Positions 17,839 through 26,537 are shown, counted from the first letter of the stretch. The stretch: 37,042 bases of DNA from Myxococcales bacterium (GCA_009692425.1 SHZF01000044.1:1-37042); one strand, 5' to 3'. Notes: generated by a model from the letters alone, not told the origin. Translations and numbers: made by a program.

Positions 17839-19467
17839 TCAACGGCCCAAGACGCGCAGGATTCGATCGACCATCCCGCCGCCCCACATCGTCCGGATCA
17901 CGCGTATCCAGAACTCGTAGCCCTTCTTGCTGTAAGGGTACCACCACAGTTCGCGCGACACCCACGGCACCCACCCGCGCCGATAGTTCACGTGGCGCAC
18001 CTGGCACAGGTCGCGCAGGCCCTTGTGGCTGTGCACCTCGCCGAGGCCCGACGTCTTGACGCCCTGCCACGGCGTGCCGGGCATCGCGTGCGTTTCCAGG
18101 GCGTTGTTGACCATCGCAGTGCCTGCCTCGAGTCGCTCCGCAATCTTGCGTCCCGCCGCTTCGTCGCCGCTGTAGACGTAGGCCATGAGGCCCTTGTCGC
18201 TGTCGTTGGCCCAGCGCACCGCCTGCTCGAGGTCGTCGTAGGGAACGAACGCCAGCAGCGGCGAAAAACTCTCATCCTGGGTGATGGGCCAGCCGTGCTG
18301 GACCTGGTCGATCACGGTGGGCCGGAAGAAGCGCCCGTCGATCTCCCCGCCACAGCGCACGCGCCCGCCGCGGCGCACCGTGTCGTCCAAGATCGCCTTG
18401 CCGATGCCGATCTGGGGCTGGAACGTCATGGCCCCGATGTCGGTATCGTGGGCGAGCGGGTCGCCCTGCCGCAGCGCGCTGACGATCTGCACGACGCGCT
18501 CGGTCAAGGGCGCCTCGATGCGGCGATCGACGTACACACGGCTCACCGACGCGCACACCTGACCCGAGTTGGCGAAGCCACCCCAGGCCAGCGCGTGCGC
18601 GGTCCGCTCGATGTCGACGTCGGCCGTGACGATCGCGGGGTTGATGCCGCCGAGTTCGAGCACGGCGGGGATCAACTGCTCGGCGCACGCGACAGCCACC
18701 TTGCGTCCGGTCGGCACCGAGCCGGTGAACATGATGCAGTTCACGCCGCTCCGGCAGAGTGCTGCACCCGCGGCGCCGGTCCCCGTCACAATCTGGAGCA
18801 GGTCCGGCGTCAGGCGCGGCTCGGAGCGGCAGACCTCGTCCCACAAGGCCTTGAACCGCACGGCGATCAGCGGCGTGACCTCCGACGGCTTGACGACCAC
18901 CGCGTTGCCGGCGAAAAGCGCCATGAACGCATCGCCAAACGGGATCGAGAACGGAAAGTTCCACGGCCCGATCACGCCGACGACGCCGCGCGGGACGCAG
19001 TGCAGGTAGCTGGCACGGTTCACGACAAAGTGCAGCGGGATGCGCTCGGGCGCGAGGATGTCAGGTGCCCGCGACTCGTAGTACGCCACGAGGTCGAGCG
19101 GCGGCATCAGGTCGTGCGTCAGCGCCTCTTGCAGCGGTTTGCCGTTTTCTTGGGCGACGGCCTCCGCGAACTCCTCGATGCGGCCGGCGATCGCGACCCG
19201 CACCGCACGCAGGGCCCGGCAGCGCTCGCGCACGGACAATCGACCCCAGGCTCCCTGCGCCGTGCGTGCCCGAGCGACGCGTTCGCGCACAACCGCTTCG
19301 CTGTCGATGGGGACTTCGCCGAGAAAGGCGCCGTTTGCGGGGGCGTGGATGCGCAGGGTCGCCGGTGCGATGGGCTCCGGCGCTGCCGGGGCAAGTTCCG
19401 GCACCCCAGCGATGGTGGAGTTGGGCAATGGGTCGGGAGGACGGGAGGACGCGGCGGCGGGTTGCAT
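17839..19467 (-). CDS. NAD(P)-dependent aldehyde dehydrogenase
   Basis: A full-length aldehyde dehydrogenase of 542 residues. The catalytic cysteine is C305 (ANSGQVCASV), the general base E271 (LELGG) and the coenzyme-site glutamate lies in DESFSPLL. The Rossmann-fold phrases GPWNFPFSIP, NAVVVKPSEVTP and FTGSVPTGRKV are all present. It would oxidise an aldehyde to an acid; the substrate cannot be read from the sequence. Position 275 is isoleucine where most family members have lysine (ELGGK). The last 48 residues form an aromatic and basic extension (WWYPYSKKGYEFWIRVIRTMWGG) beyond the usual core, which could bind membrane. ATG 19467 is preferred over GTG 19473 because GAGGTG lies five bases upstream of it. 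The gene is divergent from the sulfatase (101-bp spacer) and 120 bases upstream of the lipoprotein gene. Confidence 0.94.
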   Translation of the reverse strand: MQPAAASSRPPDPLPNSTIAGVPELAPAAPEPIAPATLRIHAPANGAFLGEVPIDSEAVVRERVARARTAQGAWGRLSVRERCRALRAVRVAIAGRIEEFAEAVAQENGKPLQEALTHDLMPPLDLVAYYESRAPDILAPERIPLHFVVNRASYLHCVPRGVVGVIGPWNFPFSIPFGDAFMALFAGNAVVVKPSEVTPLIAVRFKALWDEVCRSEPRLTPDLLQIVTGTGAAGAALCRSGVNCIMFTGSVPTGRKVAVACAEQLIPAVLELGGINPAIVTADVDIERTAHALAWGGFANSGQVCASVSRVYVDRRIEAPLTERVVQIVSALRQGDPLAHDTDIGAMTFQPQIGIGKAILDDTVRRGGRVRCGGEIDGRFFRPTVIDQVQHGWPITQDESFSPLLAFVPYDDLEQAVRWANDSDKGLMAYVYSGDEAAGRKIAERLEAGTAMVNNALETHAMPGTPWQGVKTSGLGEVHSHKGLRDLCQVRHVNYRRGWVPWVSRELWWYPYSKKGYEFWIRVIRTMWGGGMVDRILRVLGR

Positions 19468-19568
19468 GGACACCTCAGCGCCACGAGCCTAGCGCACTCC
19501 TCCGGGCGGTGACAGGAGCACATAAGGTTGACCCTGCACCGACGCGCAGCGCACGATGCAACGCCGCG

Positions 19569-21881
19569 ATGACTGAGACGATTCCCACCTCCGCAGTGCC
19601 TGTTTCGGTTCCCGCGAGCGGGATGCCTGTTTCGGTTCCCGCGAGCGGGATGCCTGTTTCGGTTCCCGCGCGCGGGATGCCTGTTTCCGTTCCCGCGCGC
19701 GGGATGCCTGTTTCGGTTCCCGCGCGCGGGGTGCCGGTCGCCGCAGGCAGGGCGACCTGGCGTCGCACGGAGCTTGCGGTCGGTCTTGCGTGCGCGCTCG
19801 TGCTGCCGGCGTGGGCGTTCCGGCTTGCGACGGTGGAAGCCCTGGCGGTGTGGCCGGCGTGGACCGACACCACCGCATGGGCCGTCGGCGGCACGGCCCG
19901 CGCGCTGGCAAAAGGGCTGCTGTGGGACGTTGCGCTGGCGCTCGGCGTGGCGCAGTCGATCCGGGCGTGTGGGATGGCCAGGCCCGGCCCTGCTGTGGGG
20001 ATGTCCATCGCGATGCCCGGGGGAATGCACGCCGGGTTGCGCGCCGGCCTGTGCGTGGCCGCCGTCTTTGGCGTCGTCGTCGCCGTCACCGTCTGGGCGT
20101 TGGCGTTGGGCGCGCGCGGCCTCGTGCTGGCGCATGCCGTCGATGTGGGTGCGCCGCTCAGCGCAGACGCCTGGGCATGGTTGGCTCCGGGTGGCGCGGG
20201 AGATTTCGGCGGCTTGGTGCGCTCCTTCGATCCGCAGGCCCTGCCGCGCCTGCCCCGGTTGCTGGCAGCGGCGGCCGTCGCCGGTGCCGCGGTGGCGCTG
20301 GTCGCGACGTGGGACATCGCGCGAATCTGGGCCCGAGCGCCCCAGCGGATCGCCGCTGGGCCCGTGATGTGGACGTGGCTGATCGGCGTGCCCTTGGCTG
20401 CCCTGGCGCTGCGCGACCACGTGGCGTTTCCGCCGGCGCCGCACGACCTGCGCGGCAGCCCGGAGTGGGGCGTCGCACACACGTGGCGGGCGTTCCAGCG
20501 GGCCGAAGCGGCGCGGGCGCGCACGCCGCTGCCATGGGTCGAGCCGGAATCATGGCGGCGCCTCGCGGCAGCCGGCATCGTGCCGCCAGAGCACCATCCC
20601 AGCGACCCCTGGCCCGTGTGGCGCCGTGGACTCGCTGAGCCTGCCATTGCCCATGCGAAGGTGCCCGGCGCCCTGGACCAACCCGATGTCGTCCTTGTGC
20701 TCGTCGAGTCGTGGAACCGGGCGTTCCTCGACGGTACCGCCACCAGTTGGCACGGGCTCATGCCCGAACTGGGCGCCGTGCTGCCTCACGTCACCCGCAT
20801 CGAGGGCCTGCGGAACACGGCGTCGCCGACGCTCCCCGGCCTGATCGCGACACTGTGCGGTGTCCATGCTCCCGAGCACCCCGGCGACGTGACGACGGCG
20901 CCCGCGCTGGCCCACTCCGTGCGCTACGACTGCCTCCCCTCCGTGCTGGCGGCCCGGGGCTACCGGACGGCGTTCGTACAAGGTGCCAACGTCGCCCTGT
21001 ACGACACAAACACCTTATTGAAAAGTCACGGTTTTCAGGACGTCGAAGGGGAGGCGGAAGTGCTGCGCTGGCGGCCGACCGCAAGCCGTGGCGCGATGGG
21101 ACTGCACGACGGCGCCGTGCTCGAGCGGGCCTTGGCGCTGCTGGATGAAAACGCGACACGCAAGGACCGGCGCCCGATTTTTCTCGTCGTGATGACGCTC
21201 GACACGCATTACCCTGGCATGGCGCCGGCGACCTGCAGCCTCCCGCGGCGACCCGACGGCACTCCTGCCGTCGAGGGAGTGCCCGCCGATGTGGCGAGCC
21301 AGCAGGCGCTCGCGGCGTACCACTGCAGCGACCGCCACCTCGCGCGGCTGGCCCGCCACCTGCTCGCGCCGGAACGGGCGTCGCGCACGCTGTGGTTGAT
21401 GACGGGGGATCACATCTCGTTTCGCACGCCAGCGAACGCCCCTGTCTTTGCCGGTCGCGACGCCGGATGGTCGTTCGGCCCGATGCCCTTGCTGCTGCAC
21501 GACCCGCGGCACCAGTTGCCACGCCGTGTCGAAGTGCACGGTGGCTCGCACGACCTCGCACCGACGCTGCTGCACCTGCTGGGTCTCGACGACGCGCCGA
21601 GCACGATGGCTGGGCACAGCCTTTTCGGGTCGCGTCCGCACCTGCCCCTGCTCGTCGGTCGCATCGGCCAGCGTCTGATCAGCACACACGACGGGGTCGA
21701 TGGCCTTGATGCGACACCTGACGAACTCGCGCTGCGCTGCCGCAACGGCCAGTCGCCGCTCGGCTGGCGCGCGGCACCGGTGACAAGCTGCGACCTCGCC
21801 GCCTACATCGACTGGATGGATGCGCTGTGGCGTCAGCACCGCCTGCGGCCACCGGAACGCCCCGCCCTGCGGCAGCGGTGA
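19569..21881 (+). CDS. LtaS-like membrane sulfatase/phosphoglycerol-transferase family protein
   Basis: A protein of 770 residues. It starts with a tail of five 9-residue MPVSVPASG/MPVSVPARG repeats. About five membrane spans follow (for example LAVGLACALVLPAWAF and GLCVAAVFGVVVAVTVWALAL). A sulfatase/alkaline-phosphatase-fold domain then runs from about residue 375: VVLVLVESWN supplies the first metal ligand, NTASPTLPGLIATLCG the nucleophile region (Thr or Ser), WLMTGDHISF and HGGSHDLAPTLLHLLGLD the remaining metal ligands. Five spans plus an extracytoplasmic catalytic domain is the layout of LtaS and of phosphoglycerol or phosphoethanolamine transferases. A role in modifying envelope lipids or glycans is therefore likely, with donor and acceptor unknown. 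ATG 19569 has only a weak ribosome site; ATGs inside the repeats could also initiate. It is divergent from the aldehyde dehydrogenase. Confidence 0.9.
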   Translation: MTETIPTSAVPVSVPASGMPVSVPASGMPVSVPARGMPVSVPARGMPVSVPARGVPVAAGRATWRRTELAVGLACALVLPAWAFRLATVEALAVWPAWTDTTAWAVGGTARALAKGLLWDVALALGVAQSIRACGMARPGPAVGMSIAMPGGMHAGLRAGLCVAAVFGVVVAVTVWALALGARGLVLAHAVDVGAPLSADAWAWLAPGGAGDFGGLVRSFDPQALPRLPRLLAAAAVAGAAVALVATWDIARIWARAPQRIAAGPVMWTWLIGVPLAALALRDHVAFPPAPHDLRGSPEWGVAHTWRAFQRAEAARARTPLPWVEPESWRRLAAAGIVPPEHHPSDPWPVWRRGLAEPAIAHAKVPGALDQPDVVLVLVESWNRAFLDGTATSWHGLMPELGAVLPHVTRIEGLRNTASPTLPGLIATLCGVHAPEHPGDVTTAPALAHSVRYDCLPSVLAARGYRTAFVQGANVALYDTNTLLKSHGFQDVEGEAEVLRWRPTASRGAMGLHDGAVLERALALLDENATRKDRRPIFLVVMTLDTHYPGMAPATCSLPRRPDGTPAVEGVPADVASQQALAAYHCSDRHLARLARHLLAPERASRTLWLMTGDHISFRTPANAPVFAGRDAGWSFGPMPLLLHDPRHQLPRRVEVHGGSHDLAPTLLHLLGLDDAPSTMAGHSLFGSRPHLPLLVGRIGQRLISTHDGVDGLDATPDELALRCRNGQSPLGWRAAPVTSCDLAAYIDWMDALWRQHRLRPPERPALRQR
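19596..19730 (+). repeat. Five 27-bp tandem repeats at the 5' end of the sulfatase gene
   Basis: Units lie at 19596-19622, 19623-19649, 19650-19676, 19677-19703 and 19704-19730, nearly identical to each other. Each encodes MPVSVPASG or MPVSVPARG; the first begins with GTG (Val) instead of ATG. Each unit contains a small palindrome (CCCGCGAGCGGG or CCCGCGCGCGGG) able to form a hairpin. The period is nine codons, so copy-number change keeps the frame. Confidence 0.95.
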
Positions 21882-21901
21882 GGGCGGAGAACTCTTCAAT
21901 G

Positions 21902-21935
21902 CACGACTGCCGCCCAATCGGCACGCGCCGTCGTG
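21902..21935 (+). terminator. Possible hairpin terminator after the sulfatase gene
   Basis: CACGAC (21902-21907) pairs with GTCGTG (21930-21935). An inner stem of TGCCG (21908-21912) and CGGCA (21919-21923) lies inside. It begins 21 bases after the sulfatase stop. No run of T follows, so intrinsic termination is uncertain. Confidence 0.3.
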
Positions 21936-21978
21936 GACGCCAATGCAGCCCTGATTGATCGCCCAAGCAACTGAAATT

Positions 21979-22046
21979 ACCCCGTTGCCACTGAACTTCA
22001 ATGGTTTTATGATGGCGTTGTCGAAACGATCCGTCACCAACGGGGT
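21979..22046. repeat. 9-bp inverted repeat in the AT-richer convergent spacer
   Basis: ACCCCGTTG (21979-21987) is the exact reverse complement of CAACGGGGT (22038-22046), with 50 bases between. The arms bracket the most AT-rich stretch of the window. It could be a bidirectional transcription end between the two convergent genes or a relic; nothing else in the spacer 21882-22082 is recognisable. Confidence 0.4.
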
Positions 22047-22082
22047 GCAGTTCTGGTGCAGCAAGTACGCTTGGCCTTACAA

Positions 22083-23939
22083 CTACGAAGCATCGACGGC
22101 GGCGGGCGCAACCGCAGGCGAGGCTCTGGGCGAGGCGCTGCTGTGGGCGTGGACGCCGCGCGAATACCTCGATCGCGAGAGCCAACCCGCGCACCCCACG
22201 ATGTGGCGGAACGGAACATGAGCCCACGCCCGCAGGCCACCGTCGCCGTCGCGCCACGAATACAGCCACGACGACGCATTGCCAGCACAGCGGGTACGCG
22301 CGATCCGGCACAAGTCCGCGATGGCCAGCGCCGGCAGCGTACCCTCCAGTACGGGCTCGAACCTGGGCCACAGGTCGTCGAGAAACAAGCCCGGCGCCAG
22401 CGCAAACGCCTGAAGGAGCCCCGCACGGCCCCGATCGTCGGCTCCGTGGCTGGCCTGCACCTCCGCCCACACGAGCCAGGCGCGCAGGCGGGTGCCCCGG
22501 CCCCGCAATGCGAACTCGGCTTCGACGTGGGCCGTCTCGAGGTCCCCGGCTGCGAGGGCGAGGTCCGCGGCGTAGCAGGCGGTCGCTTCACCAGCCAGGC
22601 GACCGCCGTGGCGGGCACTCCCGTCGCGCCACGCGACGCGTGCTCCGTTGGCATCGCCCAGCGCCGCCCGCGCGGCTCCGAGTCCGACGTAGGCCCAACG
22701 GTTTTCAGTGACTCCCCAGACTTGCCCACAAACCAATGCCGCTTCGCTGGCGCGGCCCGCCCACAGCAGCACTTCGGCGCCGTAGGTGGCAAAGGCACTG
22801 GCCTCGGGGTGAGAGCGCTGCATGCCCGCAAAGGCCGCCAGCACCGCATCCAGGCCGTCGACGGGCAGCCTCGCCTGAAGCTGTCGCGCCTGCTGGCGCG
22901 CCGTCGTCAGTTCCAGTGGCCGCAACGCGACACCGTCGGTCCACGTCGGCGCGTCGGTGAGGTTGCCCCCGAAGCCGGCCAGCAGTTCCCACAGGGCCGC
23001 TTCATCCAGTTGCCGCGCAGCGGTGTCAGGTCCGATACCCGCACGCGCGAGGTCTTGCAACACGCCAAGGTGGAGGCCCGCATCGACGTCGCGGCGCGGC
23101 CCAGGCGGGGCCCGCAGTTGGGCGATGCGTCCCAACAGGCACAGCGCAGGGTGGTCGGGTGCTGTCCGCCGGGTGGCGTCGAGCAGGCCATCGTCGCCAC
23201 ACTGCATCGCCGTCCACACCGCAGCGCGCCCAACTGGATCGGCCAGGTGCGGGTCGTGGGCGTGCGCGGCGCGCAGGTGCTGGAGTGCAGCTACGGAGCT
23301 GGCACAGGGGTGCGCGCGGGCCCGGGCAATCGTCACGACAGCCGCTGCCTGCGCGCTCAGGCGCGGGCGGACTTGATGCCGCTCCAGCGTGGCAATCGCC
23401 GCTGGCCACTGGCCGCGCCACAGCGCCAACGTCGCGTCGAGCAGCGCACCGGCATCCGGTAACAGCGCGCCGCGGTGGGCGAGGCCGAGACCGATGTGGC
23501 CGGAACGCAGCAACGCCAGGACGGCGCGCTCCGCCAGATCGACCGACGCCGCCGCGGCAGAGTGGAGCCAACCGTCCAGCCACGCCGCGTGCGCTGGCAA
23601 CTCGGACCGGGGCAATTCCGGCAGGACGCGCAAGGCGAGGCCCGGCTCGCGCACGGCCGCGGCAGGATCCAGCGTCAGCAGCCAGCGCGCCGACTGGGCG
23701 AGGTCGCCGATGTCCGCGAGCGCGCCTGCCACGTCCAGCGTGTCCTGCAGCGTCAGCGCACCGTCGGCGATGGGAATGCCGCGCACCCCCGGCCCGCCCA
23801 ACACGCTCTGCCACAGTGCATGGATCGGGTGGGGCAGGTCGCAGCGGGCCCGGGCAATCGCAAGCGTGCGACCCAACGCGACGACATCGGCAAGCGGCGT
23901 GCCCGGCACCCCGAGGTCAGCCAACGGTCCCGCGCGCAT
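22083..23939 (-). CDS. Helical-repeat (TPR-like) protein
   Basis: A protein of 618 residues, almost entirely alpha-helical with Ala/Leu-rich helix pairs. Examples are LQDTLDVAGALADIGDLAQSARWLLTLDP, AVWTAMQCGDDGLLDATRR and WAYVGLGAARAALGDANGARVAWRDG. The 'G......A......DP' spacing is that of degenerate TPR units, suggesting a protein-interaction scaffold. There is no signal peptide, so a cytoplasmic location is likely. ATG 23939 has GGGAG eight or so bases upstream. The last 45 residues lose the helical pattern and become Ser/Ala/Pro-rich, entering the AT-richer spacer; the native end may have been altered there. The upstream ORF 24006-24404 is in the same orientation with a 66-base gap. The partner is unknown. 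Confidence 0.75.
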   Translation of the reverse strand: MRAGPLADLGVPGTPLADVVALGRTLAIARARCDLPHPIHALWQSVLGGPGVRGIPIADGALTLQDTLDVAGALADIGDLAQSARWLLTLDPAAAVREPGLALRVLPELPRSELPAHAAWLDGWLHSAAAASVDLAERAVLALLRSGHIGLGLAHRGALLPDAGALLDATLALWRGQWPAAIATLERHQVRPRLSAQAAAVVTIARARAHPCASSVAALQHLRAAHAHDPHLADPVGRAAVWTAMQCGDDGLLDATRRTAPDHPALCLLGRIAQLRAPPGPRRDVDAGLHLGVLQDLARAGIGPDTAARQLDEAALWELLAGFGGNLTDAPTWTDGVALRPLELTTARQQARQLQARLPVDGLDAVLAAFAGMQRSHPEASAFATYGAEVLLWAGRASEAALVCGQVWGVTENRWAYVGLGAARAALGDANGARVAWRDGSARHGGRLAGEATACYAADLALAAGDLETAHVEAEFALRGRGTRLRAWLVWAEVQASHGADDRGRAGLLQAFALAPGLFLDDLWPRFEPVLEGTLPALAIADLCRIARTRCAGNASSWLYSWRDGDGGLRAWAHVPFRHIVGCAGWLSRSRYSRGVHAHSSASPRASPAVAPAAVDAS

Positions 23940-24005
23940 CGGCCGCTACTCCCGCCTGCCCCGAAGGGCCCAGTCCGCCGACGGTATGCGGTCGCTGCGC
24001 GCGAC

Positions 24006-24404
24006 TCAAGCCACCGACGCCTTGCCATCGGACCAGTGCACGGTCGCCCACGTCGCCTTCCGCCGCCTGGCGGTGGGGCGATGGGGCATTGCGTGCGTTC
24101 CGTTCTCGGGGTGCAGGCGCAGGTCGGACAGAGTGATTTTCCACACCGGGGGCCTCGCGCAGCCAGAGCCGTTGCAGGAACTCGCCGTGGCACTGGCAGC
24201 GTGGGCGGGTCTGCGGCGACGTTGGTTCGGCGTCGGCGCCGCGCTGCGTTGGCGCGCACAGGGCTCTGCCACGTACACCAGCACGTCGACTGCGGCCGGC
24301 ACGCCGCGCGCCACGAGCCGTCCCAACAGGTCGACGAGCGGGTCGGCCACGCGAAAGCGCCAGAAATTGCCCAGGTGCAGCAGTGTGAAGCGATCGAAGG
24401 CCAC
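24006..24404 (-). CDS. Small hypothetical protein, possibly degraded or longer at its 5' end
   Basis: The frame from GTG 24404 gives 132 residues. The opening FDRFTLLHLGNFWRFRVADP and the ending TWATVHWSDGKASVA look like real protein with GC-rich third positions. The middle (about 24170-24260) is Arg/Ala/Ser-rich and less convincing, while the neighbouring minus frame there reads more naturally (CQCHGEFLQRLWLREAPG). This could mean a compensated double frameshift or chance. The frame also remains open upstream of the GTG to near 24540 without an ATG. I recognise no family. It would lie 66 bases upstream of the TPR-like gene and divergent from the P-domain protein. Moderate doubt remains that it is expressed. 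Confidence 0.35.
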   Translation of the reverse strand: MAFDRFTLLHLGNFWRFRVADPLVDLLGRLVARGVPAAVDVLVYVAEPCARQRSAAPTPNQRRRRPAHAASATASSCNGSGCARPPVWKITLSDLRLHPENGTHAMPHRPTARRRKATWATVHWSDGKASVA

Positions 24405-24578
24405 CGGCTTGCCATGGCCCGTCAGGCGCCGGGCCGCAAATGGGCCTCCCGGGACGATGGTCGCGCTCGGCGTTGAGATCGGGTGGTGGATTTGGGGCAG
24501 GGCGTCGCATTGCCCGCCCGCTGTCGGAACGGTACGCTGCCGCCGTCACGCACAACTGCACAACCGCCGGAGCCCGCC

Positions 24579-26537
24579 ATGCAACGTACGTCCCATCGCC
24601 GCCGCCTACGCGCCGTCCTCGCCGTGCTCGCCGGTACGCTTCTCGTGCCCACGATGGCCCTCGCCGTGCCCGCCAGCGTGCTGGTCGAGGGTGCCTTCCT
24701 CAGCACGGGCGGTGGTCCCGCGGCCGACGGCGTCTACAAGCTGGCCTTTGCGCTGTATCCGGCTGCGACCGGCGGCAGTGCGGTGTGGACCGAACCGACG
24801 CTACCGGTCCAGGTCGCCAACGGCGCGTTCGTGCACTCGCTGGGTGTCACCAAGCCGATCCAGCCTGCCGTGCTCGCCGCCCAGTCCTTGTGGATCGGCG
24901 TGGCTGTCGAGGGCGAGCCGGAGATGGCGCGCAAGCCCCTGCATGCGGTGCTCGTGGCCGTGCGAGCGGCGGTGGCCGAGGGTGTCGACTGCTCGGGCTG
25001 CATCGGCGCCGCGCAACTCGACAAGGGTCTGTTTGCCGGACTCGCCAAGACCTCGGAACTCCACAAGATCGCGGTCACTGGTGCGTACACGGACCTGAAC
25101 GGAGCGCCCGATCTCAGCGGCATCGTCAAGACCGGCGACCTCAAGGACGTGGCATTCACAGGGCTGTACAAGGATGTCGCCGGCAAGCCGGAGTTCGCCA
25201 AGCTCGGCACCGCGTGCGGCAGCGGCCTCGTGGTCAAGGGCCTCAAGGCTGACGGCACGCTCGAGTGCGTCGCCTCCGTCGACCCTGCGGCGTTGCCGGT
25301 GCCCACGCTCGAGTCGGTCTCGGGCACGCTGCTGACCACGAAGTTCGCGGACACCTTCAGCAGCACGACCGTGCCCGTGCCGATCCCCGACGACAACCCG
25401 AGCGGCCTGTCGAACGTCATCGTCGTGCCCGATTTCGGCATCGCCGAAGGCATCGAGGTCGCCCTCGACCTGGAGAATTCGGACTTGACCAGCGTGACTG
25501 TCAAGCTGCACGACCCGAACAAGGTCGAGCACCTGCTGTTCAAGGGCGAAAAGGGGACTGCGCTCAAGGCATCGTGGCCACCGACGAAACTGCTGGCGGG
25601 CGACCTCGGCGTATGGGTCGGCAAGAACCCGGCAGGCAAATGGACGCTCCAGGTCGTCGACGGTGGCGCCAAGCCCGCGGCGACAGACGGCAAGCTGAAC
25701 AACTGGAGCCTCACGATCAAGACCGCTTCGACGAAGAAGGTTGGCGTCCAGGGCGGCTTCCAGTTCCAGGTCGCGAACACGCCACCAGTCGCGTGCGACA
25801 CGTGGCACTTCGGCCTGACGTACGCGAATCCCAAGGACAAGGCGCTCTACGTGTGCAACGGCAAGGATTACTACCCGATTACGCTGTCGGCGGTCGGCAC
25901 GCCGGACAACCCGGGCAAGAGTTGCAAGGACATCATGGCGAAAATGCCGGGCGTGAAGTCGGGGGTGTATTGGATCAGCGCGGCGGGCACGCTCCAAGTC
26001 TACTGCAACATGGAAGACTATGGCGGTGGCTGGACGCTGGCCTTGCGCGCCGGCCAAGGCTTCGACCTCACCGCCGGCAACCTGCCCATCGGGGTCGGCA
26101 CGCCGCCGACGACAAACACGAAGCCGGGCGATGGCACGCTGCAGAAGCTGAGCGACGACACCATCAACGCGATCCGGACGAATGCGGGCGCTGCAGTCGG
26201 CTATTGGGTGACGACGCCCGGCGATGGCATTGGCAAGTATGGCGCCGAAATCTTCCACCGCTCGGATTGCACGTTCAAGATGCAGCAGAACGCCAGCCAG
26301 GTGAAGGCGACGACGTGCAACCAGTGGACTGGCAAGTATGCAGAAGCCGCGACCTGGAAGAACGGAAGCCACTGGAACGACAACGACACCCCCGGGTACG
26401 CCTGGGCGTTCGGCTACCTGAACGACGGCCAATGCCACCCTGAGGGCGATGGCCTGGGTGTCCACACGCAGCCGCACGCGGCCTTCCACCGCGGCTGGTG
26501 CGGCACCGGAACCTGGGGCCTCGTCTACGTGCGCTGA
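24579..26537 (+). CDS. Secreted protein with P-domain and fibrinogen-like C-terminal domain
   Basis: A protein of 652 residues with a signal peptide (LRAVLAVLAGTLLVPTMALA). A beta-rich N-terminal region runs to about residue 240 (DGVYKLAFALYPAATGG, DCSGCIGAAQLD). A proprotein-convertase P-domain lies at about 255-384, with the signature phrases 'D....DL.SVTVKLHDPNKVEHLL' and 'WTLQVVDGGAKPAATDGKLNNWSL'. A fibrinogen-related domain begins at about 447: SCKDIM, SGVYWISAAGTLQVYCNME, GGGWTLAL, and paired cysteines near the C-terminus (QCHPEGDG, GWCGTGTWG). Both domains are known in animals and in some bacteria, where they occur on secreted or surface proteins that bind carbohydrate or protein. ATG 24579 has GGAG six bases upstream. 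It stands alone on the plus strand, with possible hairpins downstream. The ligand is unknown. Confidence 0.88.
   Translation: MQRTSHRRRLRAVLAVLAGTLLVPTMALAVPASVLVEGAFLSTGGGPAADGVYKLAFALYPAATGGSAVWTEPTLPVQVANGAFVHSLGVTKPIQPAVLAAQSLWIGVAVEGEPEMARKPLHAVLVAVRAAVAEGVDCSGCIGAAQLDKGLFAGLAKTSELHKIAVTGAYTDLNGAPDLSGIVKTGDLKDVAFTGLYKDVAGKPEFAKLGTACGSGLVVKGLKADGTLECVASVDPAALPVPTLESVSGTLLTTKFADTFSSTTVPVPIPDDNPSGLSNVIVVPDFGIAEGIEVALDLENSDLTSVTVKLHDPNKVEHLLFKGEKGTALKASWPPTKLLAGDLGVWVGKNPAGKWTLQVVDGGAKPAATDGKLNNWSLTIKTASTKKVGVQGGFQFQVANTPPVACDTWHFGLTYANPKDKALYVCNGKDYYPITLSAVGTPDNPGKSCKDIMAKMPGVKSGVYWISAAGTLQVYCNMEDYGGGWTLALRAGQGFDLTAGNLPIGVGTPPTTNTKPGDGTLQKLSDDTINAIRTNAGAAVGYWVTTPGDGIGKYGAEIFHRSDCTFKMQQNASQVKATTCNQWTGKYAEAATWKNGSHWNDNDTPGYAWAFGYLNDGQCHPEGDGLGVHTQPHAAFHRGWCGTGTWGLVYVR

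Noticed and set aside
17992-19512. Plus-strand open frame of 506 codons
   Set aside because: Antisense to the aldehyde dehydrogenase, which has all motifs in the minus frame.
19528-19557. TTGACC and CACGAT as a promoter for the sulfatase gene
   Set aside because: The -10 is poor and a start there would leave almost no leader before ATG 19569.
19596-19730. Possible CRISPR-like array
   Set aside because: The 27-bp units are directly adjacent with no unique spacers and encode in-frame repeats of a protein; the same applies to the 19-bp and 21-bp arrays.
21955-22221. 88-codon plus-strand ORF in the AT-richer spacer
   Set aside because: It runs into the antisense of the TPR-like gene, has no clear ribosome site and matches no family.
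24490-24530. Possible sigma54 promoter upstream of the fibrinogen-like gene
   Set aside because: Only the GG and TTGC core positions match the -24/-12 pattern; the rest does not, so it is not reported as a site.
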